Positions 51,433 to 61,219 are shown, counted from the first letter of the stretch. The stretch is 64,000 nucleotides of DNA from Ruminococcus flavefaciens 007c (GCF_000571935.1 NZ_ATAX01000008.1:1-64000); one strand, 5' to 3'. Numbers and translations: made by a program. The notes: a model not told the origin generated them from the sequence alone.

Positions 51433-52770
51433 TCACTGTTTTTCGGAATTGATGAACATATCGTATATCCTGCGGATAGCCTCGGGAAGATCGTTCTCGC
51501 TTACTCCGATGATAACGTTGAGCTCGCTTGAACCCTGGTCTATCATCTTGACATTGATGCGTGCATGAGCCATAGAAGCAAAGATACGTGCAACAGTACC
51601 TCTTGTATTCTTCATACGGCGTCCTACTACAGCAAGGATAGCGATACCGTCCTCGATCTCGAGGTGGTCGGGATTAACTGCTCTGCGGAGATCTGCCAGT
51701 ACCTTGTCGCGTACAGGATTGAGCTTCTCAGTGCTGAGGGTGATACTCATGGTATCGATGCCCGAAGGCATATGCTCAAAGGAAAGGCCGTTGTCGTAGA
51801 GTACCTTCAGAACCTTCATGCCGAAGCCTGCCTCATTGTTCATCATAGCCTTTTCGATATTGATAGTGCTGAAGCCCTTCTTGCCTGCGATACCTGTTAT
51901 AGTATGGCTGAGGCTCTCTCTGCTGAAGTCGTAGTCATCGCCTACGATCATTGTACCTGCATCCTGAGGAGCATTGGTATTTCTGATATTGATCGGTATG
52001 CCTGCCGAACGTACAGGGAAGATAGCATCCTCGTGGAGTACGGAAGCACCCATGTAAGCAAGCTCGCGGAGCTCACGGTAAGTAATGACCTCGATAACGT
52101 CGGGATCCTCAACTATTCTCGGATCAGCAACGAGGAAGCCCGAAACGTCTGTCCAGTTCTCGTATATGTCGGCTTTTACAGCATTTGCAATGATAGAGCC
52201 CGTAACATCGGAACCGCCTCTGGAGAAGGTCTTGATAAAGCCCTCTGTTGTTCTTCCGTAGAAGCCAGGAATAACAGCATTTTCAAGATTGCCGAGCTTT
52301 GCGCGTACAGCCTTTACAGTCTCATCGAGGAGGAGAACTCCGTTTGTATCGAAAACGATCACATCTGCGGCGTCAACGAAATTGAAGCCGAGATAATTTG
52401 CCAGCACTTTGCCGTTGAGGTATTCACCGCGGCTGGCAGCGAAATCCTTTGCGGGACGAGCCTTCAGCTCCTTAACGATGGCGTCGAATTCATACTCCAG
52501 TGACATATCTATGCCCAGCTCGGAAATAATGCCGTTATAACGATCCTTTATGATCTGGAAATCCTTTGAGAAATCCATGCCGCTGCCTGCAAGCTCGCAG
52601 CACTTGTAAAGCATATCCGTGATCTTTATATCGTCTGAAAAGCGTTTTCCGGGAGCTGACGGCACAACGTATCTGCGCTTGTCATCGCTCTTGATGATAG
52701 AAGCGACCTTTCTGAACTGATTGGCGTCGGCAAGGGAGCTTCCGCCGAATTTAACGACTTTATTACTCAT
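51433..52770 (-). CDS. lysC: Aspartate kinase
   Basis: This kinase phosphorylates aspartate, the first step toward lysine, threonine and methionine. The 445-residue monofunctional enzyme has KFGGSSLADANQFRK (phosphate-binding lysine) at the N-terminus, FSRGGSDVTGSIIA for ATP, and two C-terminal ACT-type regulatory domains (about 305-440). Feedback by lysine or threonine is expected from the ACT pair. No lysine riboswitch is visible in the short leader; the promoter is at 52822-52850. The gene lies downstream of the trp operon on the same strand. Confidence 0.95.
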   Translation of the reverse strand: MSNKVVKFGGSSLADANQFRKVASIIKSDDKRRYVVPSAPGKRFSDDIKITDMLYKCCELAGSGMDFSKDFQIIKDRYNGIISELGIDMSLEYEFDAIVKELKARPAKDFAASRGEYLNGKVLANYLGFNFVDAADVIVFDTNGVLLLDETVKAVRAKLGNLENAVIPGFYGRTTEGFIKTFSRGGSDVTGSIIANAVKADIYENWTDVSGFLVADPRIVEDPDVIEVITYRELRELAYMGASVLHEDAIFPVRSAGIPINIRNTNAPQDAGTMIVGDDYDFSRESLSHTITGIAGKKGFSTINIEKAMMNNEAGFGMKVLKVLYDNGLSFEHMPSGIDTMSITLSTEKLNPVRDKVLADLRRAVNPDHLEIEDGIAILAVVGRRMKNTRGTVARIFASMAHARINVKMIDQGSSELNVIIGVSENDLPEAIRRIYDMFINSEKQ

Positions 52771-52821
52771 AATATATCATCCTTTTAACATTGATAATTT
52801 TATAGCAATAACTATTATATG

Positions 52822-52850
52822 CCTTTTTTGCGTTAAAATCAATTGACAGA
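52822..52850 (-). promoter_or_regulatory. Promoter of lysC
   Basis: On the minus strand TTGATT and TATAAT are separated by 17 bases, about 50 bases before the lysC start. Confidence 0.7.
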
Positions 52851-52867
52851 AAGCCAAAATTAGGGAC

Positions 52868-52931
52868 TTTATAAACTGTATTTTTGGTGAATACGCTTGT
52901 ACGCCAGTGGCGGACAGTTTATAAACTGTCC
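52868..52931 (-). repeat. Palindrome and inverted repeat at the end of the trp operon
   Basis: GGACAGTTTATAAACTGTCC (52912-52931) is a perfect 20-bp palindrome containing the trpF stop codon. A related element, GGACTTTATAAACTGTA, lies 35 bases further on at 52864-52880, so the two can also pair with each other. There is no T-run, so this is not a plain terminator. Confidence 0.6.
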
Positions 52932-53527
52932 CCGCAGCCTCTTACCGCAAGGGCAAAGGCTTTCATTTTGCTCAGGTCCTTGAAACCGTCGGTCTCAAGG
53001 CAAGAGCTTGCATCCACAGCAAACGGCCGCAGCCTTTTTACTGCTTCCGCCGCATTTTCGGCAGTGATGCCGCCTGCAAGGAAGTAAGGGCGGCCTGCCT
53101 CGCCTATGACCGACCAGTCAAAGGTAAGACCGCTTCCCTGCCCCGAATCCAGCAGGATATGATCGGCGCAGGAGCTGAAGGCAGCTTTTATATCCACCTC
53201 CGACCTCACCTGAAAAGCCCTTATCACAGGTATCCCCATTCTCTGAAGCTCCGCTGTGTAGTCCTCGCTCTCGCTGCCGTGGAGCTGCACCATTTTTACA
53301 GCACCACCTCTTACGGCAGCAATGACATTTTCAATGGTCTCATCCACAAAAACTCCCACGGGGATAATGTCATTATCCAGCTTTTTTGTGAGCTCCGCCG
53401 CTTTTTCGGGAGAGATGTAACGCCTGCTTTTGGGGGCAAAAACGTAACCGATATAATCGGGCTTCACTGCATTTGCGTACTCTATATCCGCTTCGCGGCG
53501 AAGTCCACACATTTTTATTTTAGTCAT
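52919..53527 (-). CDS. trpF: Phosphoribosylanthranilate isomerase
   Basis: TrpF performs the Amadori rearrangement of phosphoribosylanthranilate, the third step of tryptophan synthesis. The 202-residue single-domain barrel has KMCGLRREADIEYA with the catalytic Cys7, VFVDETIENV, VQLHGSE, and the catalytic Asp in HILLDSGQGSGLTFDW. It ends with LAGGITAENA and FAVDASSCLET. It is the last gene of the trp operon and starts one base after the trpC stop; the stop codon is inside a 20-bp palindrome. Confidence 0.97.
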   Translation of the reverse strand: MTKIKMCGLRREADIEYANAVKPDYIGYVFAPKSRRYISPEKAAELTKKLDNDIIPVGVFVDETIENVIAAVRGGAVKMVQLHGSESEDYTAELQRMGIPVIRAFQVRSEVDIKAAFSSCADHILLDSGQGSGLTFDWSVIGEAGRPYFLAGGITAENAAEAVKRLRPFAVDASSCLETDGFKDLSKMKAFALAVRGCGDSL

Positions 53528-53528
53528 A

Positions 53529-54305
53529 TTATCCTTTCAGCTCGGCAAGCTTAGCCTTTTTATCTGCTGCGCGCATGAGAGTCTCACCGATAAGCACAGC
53601 ATTCACACCGGCCTCACGGAGAAGCCTTATATCCTCTGCGGACTGAACGCCGCTTTCGGATACGAAGCTCACATCTGCGGGAGCAAGCTCCCGCAGGCGG
53701 CGGCTGTTGCCTGTATCAACGGAAAAGTCCTTGAGATTGCGGTTATTCACGCCTATAATGCGCGCACCTGCGGCAACAGCCGCCCGAAGCTCCGCTTCGT
53801 CGTGAGCTTCCACGAGAGCCGAGAGTCCCAGCTCATCGCATATGCCGATGTATTCTCTTATCTGCTCCTCAGAAAGTATCGAGCAAATCAGCAGAACAGC
53901 CTTTGCGCCGAGGAGCTTTGCCTCGTATATCATATACTCGTCAACAGTGAAGTCCTTGCGTATACACGGTATGCTGACAGCTGAAGCTATCTCGCGGAGA
54001 TACTCGTCGCTTCCGAGAAACCATTTCGGCTCGGTGAGGACGGAAATGCAGTCCGCACCTGCCGCCTCGTAGTCTCTTGCTATCTGTAAGTACGGGAAGT
54101 TCTCAGCGATAATGCCCTTTGAGGGCGAAGCCTTCTTGCACTCACATATAAAGGCGATGTCGTCCTTTTTCAGCGCCTTTTCAAACTCAAAATCACCCTT
54201 TGGAAGCTCCAGAGCACGGCGCTTCACTTCTTCGAGAGTGAGCTTCTTTTTTGCTTCCGCCACACGCTCACGGGCATAGTCGGCAAGCTTATCGAGAATA
54301 GTCAT
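53529..54305 (-). CDS. trpC: Indole-3-glycerol phosphate synthase
   Basis: TrpC closes the indole ring from CdRP. The 258-residue barrel has FICECKKASPSKGII (substrate Lys), the acidic ISVLTEPKWFLGS and IRKDFTVDEYMIYEAK (catalytic Lys), LVEAHDEAE, INNRNLKDFSVD in the form GVNNRNLKDF, and VSESGV. It is fused to nothing; trpF is a separate gene adjacent to it. Start ATG 54305 lies 8 bases after the trpD stop. Confidence 0.97.
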   Translation of the reverse strand: MTILDKLADYARERVAEAKKKLTLEEVKRRALELPKGDFEFEKALKKDDIAFICECKKASPSKGIIAENFPYLQIARDYEAAGADCISVLTEPKWFLGSDEYLREIASAVSIPCIRKDFTVDEYMIYEAKLLGAKAVLLICSILSEEQIREYIGICDELGLSALVEAHDEAELRAAVAAGARIIGVNNRNLKDFSVDTGNSRRLRELAPADVSFVSESGVQSAEDIRLLREAGVNAVLIGETLMRAADKKAKLAELKG

Positions 54306-54313
54306 GCTCCACC

Positions 54314-55333
54314 TCAGTTCTGTGACTCTGCAATGAACTTATCCATGGCAGCCAGAGCAACGCCGCTGTTGATGAGCTCGGCAGCCTTCTTAACACCCTC
54401 AGCCATAGTCTCTGCCTTGCCGCCGATATATATAGCCGCACCTGCATTGAGGAGAACAGCATTGCGCTTATGTCCCTTTATGCTGCCGTCGAGGATACCT
54501 CTTGTGATAGCAGCGTTCTCCTCTGGAGTACCGCCCTTGAGGTCGTCCTTGGTGCAGCGCTCAAAACCAAACTGCTCGGGAGTTATCTCATAGTTCTTCA
54601 TCCAGCCGTTCTTGTACTCGCATACAGCCGTAGGAGCACTCAGAGAGATCTCGTCCAGCTTATCCTTTCCGAAAACTACCATACCGTTCTTTGAGCCGAG
54701 CTTCATGAGAACTTCCGCAACAGGCTCAAGCAGAACACTGTCATAAACGCCCAGAAGGTGATGGTTTGGACAAGCAGGATTTGTAAGAGGTCCCAGGATA
54801 TTGAAAACTGTGCGGAAGCCAAGCTCCTTACGGATAGGACCTACATATTTCATGGAAGTGTGGTACTTCTGCGCAAAGAAGAAGCAGAAGCCTGTGCTCT
54901 CAAGGAGCTCTCTGCACTTGTCAGGGTCGAGATTGATATTTGCGCCGAGAGCTTCGAGGCAGTCGGCAGTTCCCGACAGAGAGGAAGCAGCGCGGTTGCC
55001 GTGCTTTGATACCTTGATGCCCGAGGCTGCAATAACGAAAGCCGAAGTTGTGGAAATATTGAAGCTGTGAGCGTTATCACCGCCTGTACCGACGATCTCA
55101 AGGAGATCCATATTGTGCTCGAACTTTAAAGCCGCGTCACGCATAGCAGCTGCGCAGCCTGTTATTTCATCGATAGTCTCTGCCTTTGTGCTCTTGGTGG
55201 AAAGAGCGGACAGAAAAGCTGCGTTCTGAGTAGAAGTTGTCTCGCCGGCCATGATTTCCGATATTACCTTGTACGCCTCATCGTATGTGAGGTCCTGCTT
55301 ATCAACTATCTTTGCAATTGCTTCTTTAATCAT
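54314..55333 (-). CDS. trpD: Anthranilate phosphoribosyltransferase
   Basis: TrpD attaches phosphoribose to anthranilate. At 339 residues it has the PRPP-binding [16 protein letters not shown], the [21 protein letters not shown] loop and the [36 protein letters not shown] block. It stands alone, not fused to trpG as in enteric bacteria. The 88-base gap to trpA upstream holds two small hairpins. AGGAGG precedes its ATG. Confidence 0.97.
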   Translation of the reverse strand: MIKEAIAKIVDKQDLTYDEAYKVISEIMAGETTSTQNAAFLSALSTKSTKAETIDEITGCAAAMRDAALKFEHNMDLLEIVGTGGDNAHSFNISTTSAFVIAASGIKVSKHGNRAASSLSGTADCLEALGANINLDPDKCRELLESTGFCFFFAQKYHTSMKYVGPIRKELGFRTVFNILGPLTNPACPNHHLLGVYDSVLLEPVAEVLMKLGSKNGMVVFGKDKLDEISLSAPTAVCEYKNGWMKNYEITPEQFGFERCTKDDLKGGTPEENAAITRGILDGSIKGHKRNAVLLNAGAAIYIGGKAETMAEGVKKAAELINSGVALAAMDKFIAESQN

Positions 55334-55362
55334 AATAATAACCTCCTGTTATAAATTTATAT

Positions 55363-55430
55363 TTGTAGGGTACGCCGCCCCTACAAGCTAACGGCTCAAA
55401 GCATAATCTTGCGCAGCAATATTATGCTTT
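55363..55430 (-). repeat. Two hairpins between trpA and trpD
   Basis: TTGTAGGG / CCCCTACAA (55363-55386) resembles short palindromic repeats scattered in Clostridia. AAAGCATAAT / ATTATGCTTT (55398-55430) includes the trpA stop codon. They could trim or stabilise the mRNA between the BA and DCF halves of the operon. Confidence 0.55.
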
Positions 55431-56198
55431 GGATACTGCTTCTTTCATTTCTTTTACATATTCGCCTACATAAGGCGCTGCGTCCTTACCGTATTTTTCA
55501 AGTATGCGTATAATAGCCGAACCAACAATAGCTCCGTCGGACAGAGCTGCCAAAGCCTGAGCCTGCTCCGGCTTTGAGATACCGAAGCCCACTGCGCAGG
55601 GCACATTGGTATTATCGCGTACCACCTTTACTATATCGCCTATATTGGTGGTGATCTCACTTCTTACGCCCGTAACTCCGAGACTTGAAACGATATATAT
55701 GAAGCCCTCTGCTTCTTTTGCTATCATAGCTATACGGTTCTCCGATGTGGGAGCTATCAGTGATATAAGATCAACTCCGTACTGCTTTGCAACAGCAGCG
55801 AACTCCTCCTTTTCCTCAAAGGGAAGATCGGGAAGGATTATACCGTCAACTCCCGTCTCGCAGCAACGTGCCATAAAGCGCTCGGCGTCGTAGGAATATA
55901 CCACATTTGCGTATGTCATGAACACAAAGGGGATCTTAACGTCCTTGCGGAGCTCCTTTACCAGCTCGAATACCTTGTCGGTAGTCACTCCGCCTGCGAG
56001 AGCGCGGATATTAGCGCCCTGTATAACAGGGCCTTCCGCTGTGGGATCGGAGAAAGGTATGCCCAGCTCGATAAGGTCCGCGCCGTTTTCCGCAGCCGCA
56101 CGAACCACCTTTGCAGTAGTCTCGAGGTCAGGATCACCGCAGGTAATGAACGGTATGAAAGCCTTGCCGTTCTCAAAAGCAGCTCTGATATTACTCAT
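55422..56198 (-). CDS. trpA: Tryptophan synthase alpha subunit
   Basis: TrpA splits indole-3-glycerol phosphate to indole and G3P and channels indole to TrpB. The 258-residue barrel has [15 protein letters not shown], the catalytic Glu in [19 protein letters not shown], the catalytic Asp in [15 protein letters not shown], and [11 protein letters not shown]. It overlaps the trpB stop by 8 bases, so the pair is translationally coupled. The order trpB-trpA is standard, but it precedes trpD-C-F here, which is unusual. Confidence 0.97.
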   Translation of the reverse strand: MSNIRAAFENGKAFIPFITCGDPDLETTAKVVRAAAENGADLIELGIPFSDPTAEGPVIQGANIRALAGGVTTDKVFELVKELRKDVKIPFVFMTYANVVYSYDAERFMARCCETGVDGIILPDLPFEEKEEFAAVAKQYGVDLISLIAPTSENRIAMIAKEAEGFIYIVSSLGVTGVRSEITTNIGDIVKVVRDNTNVPCAVGFGISKPEQAQALAALSDGAIVGSAIIRILEKYGKDAAPYVGEYVKEMKEAVSKA

Positions 56199-57381
56199 AT
56201 ATATCCTCCCCTCTGTAGCGGGCGATAGCAGCGCAGTCCTTGTCGCCGCGTCCCGATACCGTAACGATTATTATCTTATCCTTATCCATTGTAGGAGCAA
56301 GCTTCATAGCGTAAGCAATAGCGTGAGCCGACTCGATAGCAGGGATAATGCCCTCTGTGCGTGAAAGATACTCGAAAGCGTTTACAGCCTCGTCATCTGT
56401 GATCGGCACATACTCAGCTCTGCCGGTATCGTGGAGATTAGCGTGCTCGGGACCTACTCCGGGATAGTCAAGACCTGCCGAAATGGAATATACAGGAGCT
56501 ATCTGACCGTACTCGTCCTGGCAGAAGTAGGACTTCATGCCATGGAAGATACCTATTCTTCCTGTGTTTACGGTAGCTGCTGTCTCGAATGTATCGATAC
56601 CTCTGCCTGCTGCCTCACAGCCAATAAGACGAACTCCCTCGTCGGGGATGAAGTGATAGAAGCTTCCGATAGCGTTTGAACCGCCGCCGACGCAGGCGAT
56701 AACAGCGTCCGGAAGTCTGCCCTCTGCCTCAAGTATCTGAGCTCTTGCCTCACGGGAGATAACAGCCTGAAAATCGCGGACGATAGTCGGGAAGGGGTGC
56801 GGTCCCATAACAGAACCGAGACAGTAATGTGTATCTTCGATACGTGAAGTCCACTCGCGCATAGCCTCAGAAACAGCGTCCTTCAGAGTAGCTGTACCGC
56901 TTTTTACGGGGATAACATCAGCGCCCAGAAGCTTCATGCGGTAAACGTTGAGTGCCTGACGCTTTGTGTCCTCCTCGCCCATGAAGACCACGCACTCCAT
57001 ATCAAGGAGAGCCGCAGCAGTAGCGGTAGCAACTCCGTGCTGACCTGCGCCCGTCTCTGCGATAAGTCTTTTCTTGCCCATTTTCTTTGCAAGGAGAGCC
57101 TGACCGAGAACATTGTTTATCTTGTGTGAACCTGTGTGGTTCAGATCCTCACGCTTTAAGTATATTTTAGCGCCGCCCAGCTCCCTTGTGAGCTTATCTG
57201 CGCGGTAGAGCAGCGAAGGTCTGCCTGCGTAGTTGTTGAGGAGCTCTGTGAGCTCGCGGTTGAACTCGGGATCGTTTTTATAGTGGTCGTAAGCCTGTTC
57301 AAGCTCTATGACCGCATTCATAAGCGTTTCGGGGATATACTGACCGCCGTGAACGCCGAATCGTCCTTTTGACTGTGACAT
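56191..57381 (-). CDS. trpB: Tryptophan synthase beta subunit
   Basis: TrpB condenses indole with serine using pyridoxal phosphate. The 396-residue protein is the TrpB1 type, with [14 protein letters not shown] at the N-terminus, PLP lysine Lys87 in HTGSHKINN, the [14 protein letters not shown] loop, [13 protein letters not shown] for the phosphate, and the TVSGRGDKD close. It starts 24 bases after an inserted methyltransferase gene, in the same operon. Confidence 0.98.
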   Translation of the reverse strand: MSQSKGRFGVHGGQYIPETLMNAVIELEQAYDHYKNDPEFNRELTELLNNYAGRPSLLYRADKLTRELGGAKIYLKREDLNHTGSHKINNVLGQALLAKKMGKKRLIAETGAGQHGVATATAAALLDMECVVFMGEEDTKRQALNVYRMKLLGADVIPVKSGTATLKDAVSEAMREWTSRIEDTHYCLGSVMGPHPFPTIVRDFQAVISREARAQILEAEGRLPDAVIACVGGGSNAIGSFYHFIPDEGVRLIGCEAAGRGIDTFETAATVNTGRIGIFHGMKSYFCQDEYGQIAPVYSISAGLDYPGVGPEHANLHDTGRAEYVPITDDEAVNAFEYLSRTEGIIPAIESAHAIAYAMKLAPTMDKDKIIIVTVSGRGDKDCAAIARYRGEDIYE

Positions 57382-57405
57382 GATATCTTTCCTTTCAATT
57401 TATAT

Positions 57406-58188
57406 TTATAGTTTACGCAGAATATCCAGCGTATGATTTGAAGCACCGATCAAGTCCTGTCTCTCGCATATGGAGAAATGGTACTCCATGAATTTTTCAA
57501 ATGTAAAGCTGTCCATAGCGTCGATACATTCACTGATGTAGTTCGCCGCTCCGTCGGCAACTATGAGTTTTGTCCTTTCAACAGGCAGCTCGGAATTAAG
57601 CGAGTCTATATCCTCTGTCCGCACCAGCTGAAAGAGCTCCTTGGGCTCGCTTTTGCAGTGCCATTCGGGAGTGAGCATATCGTTATCCAGTACCTTTTGC
57701 AGATTTCCGTGAAGAAAAGCGTGCTGTATGACCGCGGCTTCGTTCATACAGTAGGCGACCAGTATGTGACCGCCATTTTTTGTGACTCTCACCGCTTCGG
57801 ACAGTGCTCTCAGCATATCCTCGCGGATATACAAATGATACATAGGTCCAAGCACAAGTGTGATATCAAAGCAGTTATCAGCAAGCTCTGACAGATCAAG
57901 AGCATTTCCCTGTATGGCTTTGATCTTCTCAGTGCCGTCAAGCTTGGCTCTCAGCTTTTCAAGGTTGTGCTCAACCAACTCAACTGCTGTAACACTGTGC
58001 CCCTCTTTCGCAAGAGTCACGCTGTAGCGTCCAGTACCTGCGCCTATTTCGAGTATCTTGGGCTGACTGTGTTCCGCGATGCATTCATTGATATACTTCA
58101 TGGTGGTGAGGTACTCAACCTGTCCCGACTGTGAGAGAAGCCTTCTGTCCTCATCGTAGGCTTTGTAAAAATCTTCAAGGTAACTCAT
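57406..58188 (-). CDS. Class I SAM-dependent methyltransferase within trp operon
   Basis: This 260-residue methyltransferase has the SAM motif ILEIGAGTGRYSVTLAKEG (about residues 45-62), the acidic VTAVELVEHNLEKL and the FDITLVLGPMYHLY active-site strand. The substrate is unknown; similar free-standing enzymes are common in Clostridia. The start ATG 58188 overlaps the chorismate mutase stop (ATGA), so the two are translated together. Its presence between chorismate mutase and trpB is unexplained by the tryptophan pathway. Confidence 0.85.
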   Translation of the reverse strand: MSYLEDFYKAYDEDRRLLSQSGQVEYLTTMKYINECIAEHSQPKILEIGAGTGRYSVTLAKEGHSVTAVELVEHNLEKLRAKLDGTEKIKAIQGNALDLSELADNCFDITLVLGPMYHLYIREDMLRALSEAVRVTKNGGHILVAYCMNEAAVIQHAFLHGNLQKVLDNDMLTPEWHCKSEPKELFQLVRTEDIDSLNSELPVERTKLIVADGAANYISECIDAMDSFTFEKFMEYHFSICERQDLIGASNHTLDILRKL

Positions 58189-58478
58189 GGCTTGCGACCT
58201 CCTGAGTTGAATTTATCCATTTCCAGACTGATAAAGCCCTCTATCATATATTTGTAAACAGTAACTGCAATATCGGACGGTGCTCCGTACTTCCGAGCTT
58301 TTTCACCGACTCTTTCAAGAACAGCCTTTACCCGGTCGGGAGCTTTTACGCCGCTCTCGTCCTTTTTGAACTCAGCCGCCTGTCGGACATATTCAGTACG
58401 TTCAGCCATAAGCTTTATTATGTCGTCGTCTATCCTGTCGATATTTGCTCTTACCTCTTCAAGAGATGTACATTTCAT
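58185..58478 (-). CDS. Chorismate mutase, AroQ type
   Basis: This 97-residue all-helical protein matches the AroQ chorismate mutase domain. It has the N-terminal LEEVRANIDRIDDDIIKLMAERTEYVRQAAEFK with the conserved Arg, the Asp pair and Lys, then APDRVKAVLERV and a last helix IAVTVYKYMIEGFI. It converts chorismate to prephenate for Phe and Tyr. Finding it inside a T-box(Trp) controlled operon means the competing branch is induced together with the Trp branch. The mutase core is shorter than fused P-proteins, so it is monofunctional. Confidence 0.88.
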   Translation of the reverse strand: MKCTSLEEVRANIDRIDDDIIKLMAERTEYVRQAAEFKKDESGVKAPDRVKAVLERVGEKARKYGAPSDIAVTVYKYMIEGFISLEMDKFNSGGRKP

Positions 58479-58482
58479 CGTG

Positions 58483-59160
58483 TCACCTCCGAATTCTCAG
58501 CATCTTATCCGCACCTTTCTGGAACAGATAATCTGTTTTCAGTATCTCCGTCCTGAAGTCACGGCTGAAATACCCGATCACTTTTTCCGTAAGCTTGGTA
58601 GCCTTGCTGTCAAGGTCACACAGAGGGAATATCCTCACCTCTCTGCACACCCTCAGCATTTCACTTATAGCGGCAATGTGGAAATCATACCCGAGAGAAT
58701 CATACATGAGCAGGAAATGGGAGCTTAGCCCTATATCAAAGCTCATATCCTCACAGGGAAGCCTTTCGGGAAGCTCATGGCAGACATATCTGCCCTCGCG
58801 CTTACCCTGCTCAAAGTCCTCAAGGAACATTTCCATAGCCGACATGCGTATCTTTTCAAGCTCTTCAACGCTTTTTATCTTATCCCAGACGTAGTTTTCT
58901 GAGTTTTCCCTCATCTGAGCAATAATTATATCCCTTACTTCGCTGATACGCGCTCTCAGCTCCTGTGCCGAGAAGCCGTATACAGGGTCAAAGGACATAA
59001 CCTCCGAGCCTGCCGCGGAAGCCTGACGATTAAAGCTTGCAGGTCCGTCGCCGAAGCCTGCTATCCTCTTTTTCATATCGTCATCGCTCAGCATAAACAT
59101 CGCTCTGTATTCGTTGATATTCCTGCCCCACGGCACTACCTTTTCAAGCTTCATCCCCAT
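58483..59160 (-). CDS. Putative SAM-dependent methyltransferase-like protein in trp operon
   Basis: This 225-residue protein lacks a clear glycine-rich SAM loop, although the segment GFGDGPASFNRQASAAGSEV could serve. SFDPVYGFSAQEL and ISEMLRVCREVRIFPLCDLD resemble the later strands of a class I methyltransferase. It is known in Clostridia only as a hypothetical gene type to my knowledge. It is tightly packed between trpG (6-base gap) and the chorismate mutase gene (4-base gap), so it belongs to the operon. The function is not assigned. Confidence 0.65.
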   Translation of the reverse strand: MGMKLEKVVPWGRNINEYRAMFMLSDDDMKKRIAGFGDGPASFNRQASAAGSEVMSFDPVYGFSAQELRARISEVRDIIIAQMRENSENYVWDKIKSVEELEKIRMSAMEMFLEDFEQGKREGRYVCHELPERLPCEDMSFDIGLSSHFLLMYDSLGYDFHIAAISEMLRVCREVRIFPLCDLDSKATKLTEKVIGYFSRDFRTEILKTDYLFQKGADKMLRIRR

Positions 59161-59166
59161 TGACTC

Positions 59167-59733
59167 TTAAAGGTCTATGAAGTTCTTCAGCATTGTCCTT
59201 CCGTCTGGAGTCATTATGGACTCGGGATGGAACTGCACGCCGTATATGGGGTATTCCTTATGCTGTACAGCCATTACCTCGCCGTCGTCGGCAAGCGCGG
59301 TAACTTCAAGGCAATCGGGAAGAGTATCTGCATCGGCTGCCAGAGAATGGTATCTTGCCACGGGAGAATTCTCGTCTATTCCCCTGAACAGCGGACTGTC
59401 CTTCACGAAGCTTATCACTGACTGCTTGCCGTGCATGAGCTCCTTTGCGTAGGTGACCGTTGCTCCGTAGGCTGCGCAAATAGCCTGATGGCCGAGACAT
59501 ACTCCCAGTGTAGGTATCTTCCGGCACACTGTCTTGGCAGCCTCGATTATGATACCTGCATCCTCGGGGCGTCCCGGGCCGGGTGAGAGGATTATCCTGT
59601 CGGGAGCGAGTTTTTCTATCTCCTCCACTGTCATCTCATCATTGCGTATCACCTTTATATCGGGACATATCTCACCGATGAGCTGATACAGATTATATGA
59701 AAAGCTGTCGTAATTATCTATGAGAAGTATCAT
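59167..59733 (-). CDS. trpG: Anthranilate synthase component II (glutamine amidotransferase)
   Basis: TrpG supplies ammonia from glutamine to TrpE. The 188-residue protein has the triad: Cys79 in LGVCLGHQAI, and His and Glu of GVQFHPESI near the end. It has the N-terminal LIDNYDSFSYNL and the PGPGRPEDAG oxyanion region. Its start overlaps trpE by 4 bases (ATGA). It may also serve p-aminobenzoate synthase, which is common in Firmicutes, but no pab gene is seen here. Confidence 0.96.
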   Translation of the reverse strand: MILLIDNYDSFSYNLYQLIGEICPDIKVIRNDEMTVEEIEKLAPDRIILSPGPGRPEDAGIIIEAAKTVCRKIPTLGVCLGHQAICAAYGATVTYAKELMHGKQSVISFVKDSPLFRGIDENSPVARYHSLAADADTLPDCLEVTALADDGEVMAVQHKEYPIYGVQFHPESIMTPDGRTMLKNFIDL

Positions 59734-61196
59734 TCGTCTGCCTCCTCTGCCATTTTCAGCGCATTAACAACAGCTGCAGCCTTGTTTATGCACTCCTGAT
59801 ATTCCTTTTCTGGTACCGAATCCGCAACTATTCCCGCACCGCTCCTTACGAAGACCTTGCCGTTTTTCTTATAGGCTATGCGTATGGCGATACAGGTATC
59901 GAGATTTCCAGTAAAGTCGATATATCCGATAGCGCCGCCGTAGATGCCGCGCTTGTTGTTCTCAAGCTCCGCTATGAGCTGACAGGCGCGTATCTTGGGA
60001 GCTCCCGACAGAGTGCCGGCAGGAAGCACTGCGCTTACAGCGTCAAGACCGTCGAACTCGTCACGTATCTCACCGCGTACAGTTGAGCCTATGTGCATAA
60101 CGTGGGAATAGCGCTCTATGCTGTGGAGCTTTTCCACCTGCACCGAACCGAACTTGCTTATCCTGCCCAGATCGTTCCTGCCGAGATCGACCAGCATATT
60201 ATGCTCTGCAAGCTCTTTTTCATCGCGGAGAAGTCCCTCCTCCAGCTCCTTGTCCTCCTTTTCGGTCTTTCCTCTCGGACGGGTGCCTGCCAGCGGGAAG
60301 GTATGGAGCACACCGTCCTCCAGCTTGACCAGCGTCTCGGGAGAAGCACCCGCTATCTCCACGTCGGTTCCCGAGAAGTAGAACATATACGGAGAAGGAT
60401 TTATTGTCCTCAGTATCCTGTAAGTATTGAGGAGACTGCCTTCAAAGCCTGCGCTGAGGCGGTTTGAGAGAACAATCTGGAAAATATCTCCCTCGCGGAT
60501 ATGATTCTTGGCTTTTTCGACCATATCACAGTACTGTTCCTTGCTGAAAAGTGCCGTTACCTCGGTGGTAAGATGTCCCGCAGGCTCTTTCCTGCGCTCT
60601 CCGCTGCGAAGGAGCTCAGCCATATGCTTTATTTCCAGCTTTGCCTTGTTGTACCCTGCCTCGCCCTCGTCCAGCCTCATATTGGCTATGAGTATCAGCT
60701 TCTGACGGAAGTTGTCAAAGGCTATGACCTTATCGAAGAGCATGAGGTCGACGTCCTTGAAGTTCTCGGTGTCACTGACATCTGTCCTGAGAGTTTTTTC
60801 GGAGTAGGCAAGGAAATCATAGGAGAAATATCCTGCCAGCCCCCCCGTAAAGGGCGGAAGGTAATCGAATTTCGGGCTTCTGTATTTTGAAAGTATCTGT
60901 CTTATCTGTACTGACGGATCATCTGATGTCATTTTCACATCTCCAATTGTGAGCTGATCTCCCACAGCGGTTATCTGCAATTTCGGATCGAAGCCGAGGA
61001 AGGTATATCTTCCCCATTTTTCCTTCTCTGCCACCGACTCGAGCATATAGCAGTGATTCGAGACGTTTTTCAGAGCAGTTATAGCTTCGATGGGAGTACA
61101 TACGTCCGAGAGTATCTCGCAGCTGACAGGAAGAATATCGTACTTCCCGCTCGCAGCTATCTCTCTGACCTTGCTCAGTTCAGGCATAAAATTCAT
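59730..61196 (-). CDS. trpE: Anthranilate synthase component I
   Basis: TrpE converts chorismate and ammonia to anthranilate. The 488-residue enzyme has the N-terminal Trp-feedback segment with LLES-like LESVAEKEKWGRYTFLG, and the chorismate-utilising core with ASPETLVKLEDG, LAGTRPRGKT, HNMLVDLGRNDLGRI, GTLSGAPKIRACQ and RSGAGIVADSVPEKE. I start at ATG 61196 (MNFMPEL) behind GGAGGTG; the longer frame starts inside the T-box terminator. It is the first gene of a ten-gene operon under a Trp T-box. Confidence 0.97.
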   Translation of the reverse strand: MNFMPELSKVREIAASGKYDILPVSCEILSDVCTPIEAITALKNVSNHCYMLESVAEKEKWGRYTFLGFDPKLQITAVGDQLTIGDVKMTSDDPSVQIRQILSKYRSPKFDYLPPFTGGLAGYFSYDFLAYSEKTLRTDVSDTENFKDVDLMLFDKVIAFDNFRQKLILIANMRLDEGEAGYNKAKLEIKHMAELLRSGERRKEPAGHLTTEVTALFSKEQYCDMVEKAKNHIREGDIFQIVLSNRLSAGFEGSLLNTYRILRTINPSPYMFYFSGTDVEIAGASPETLVKLEDGVLHTFPLAGTRPRGKTEKEDKELEEGLLRDEKELAEHNMLVDLGRNDLGRISKFGSVQVEKLHSIERYSHVMHIGSTVRGEIRDEFDGLDAVSAVLPAGTLSGAPKIRACQLIAELENNKRGIYGGAIGYIDFTGNLDTCIAIRIAYKKNGKVFVRSGAGIVADSVPEKEYQECINKAAAVVNALKMAEEADE

Positions 61197-61219
61197 AAAA
61201 AAGCACCTCCGCAGTCTGT

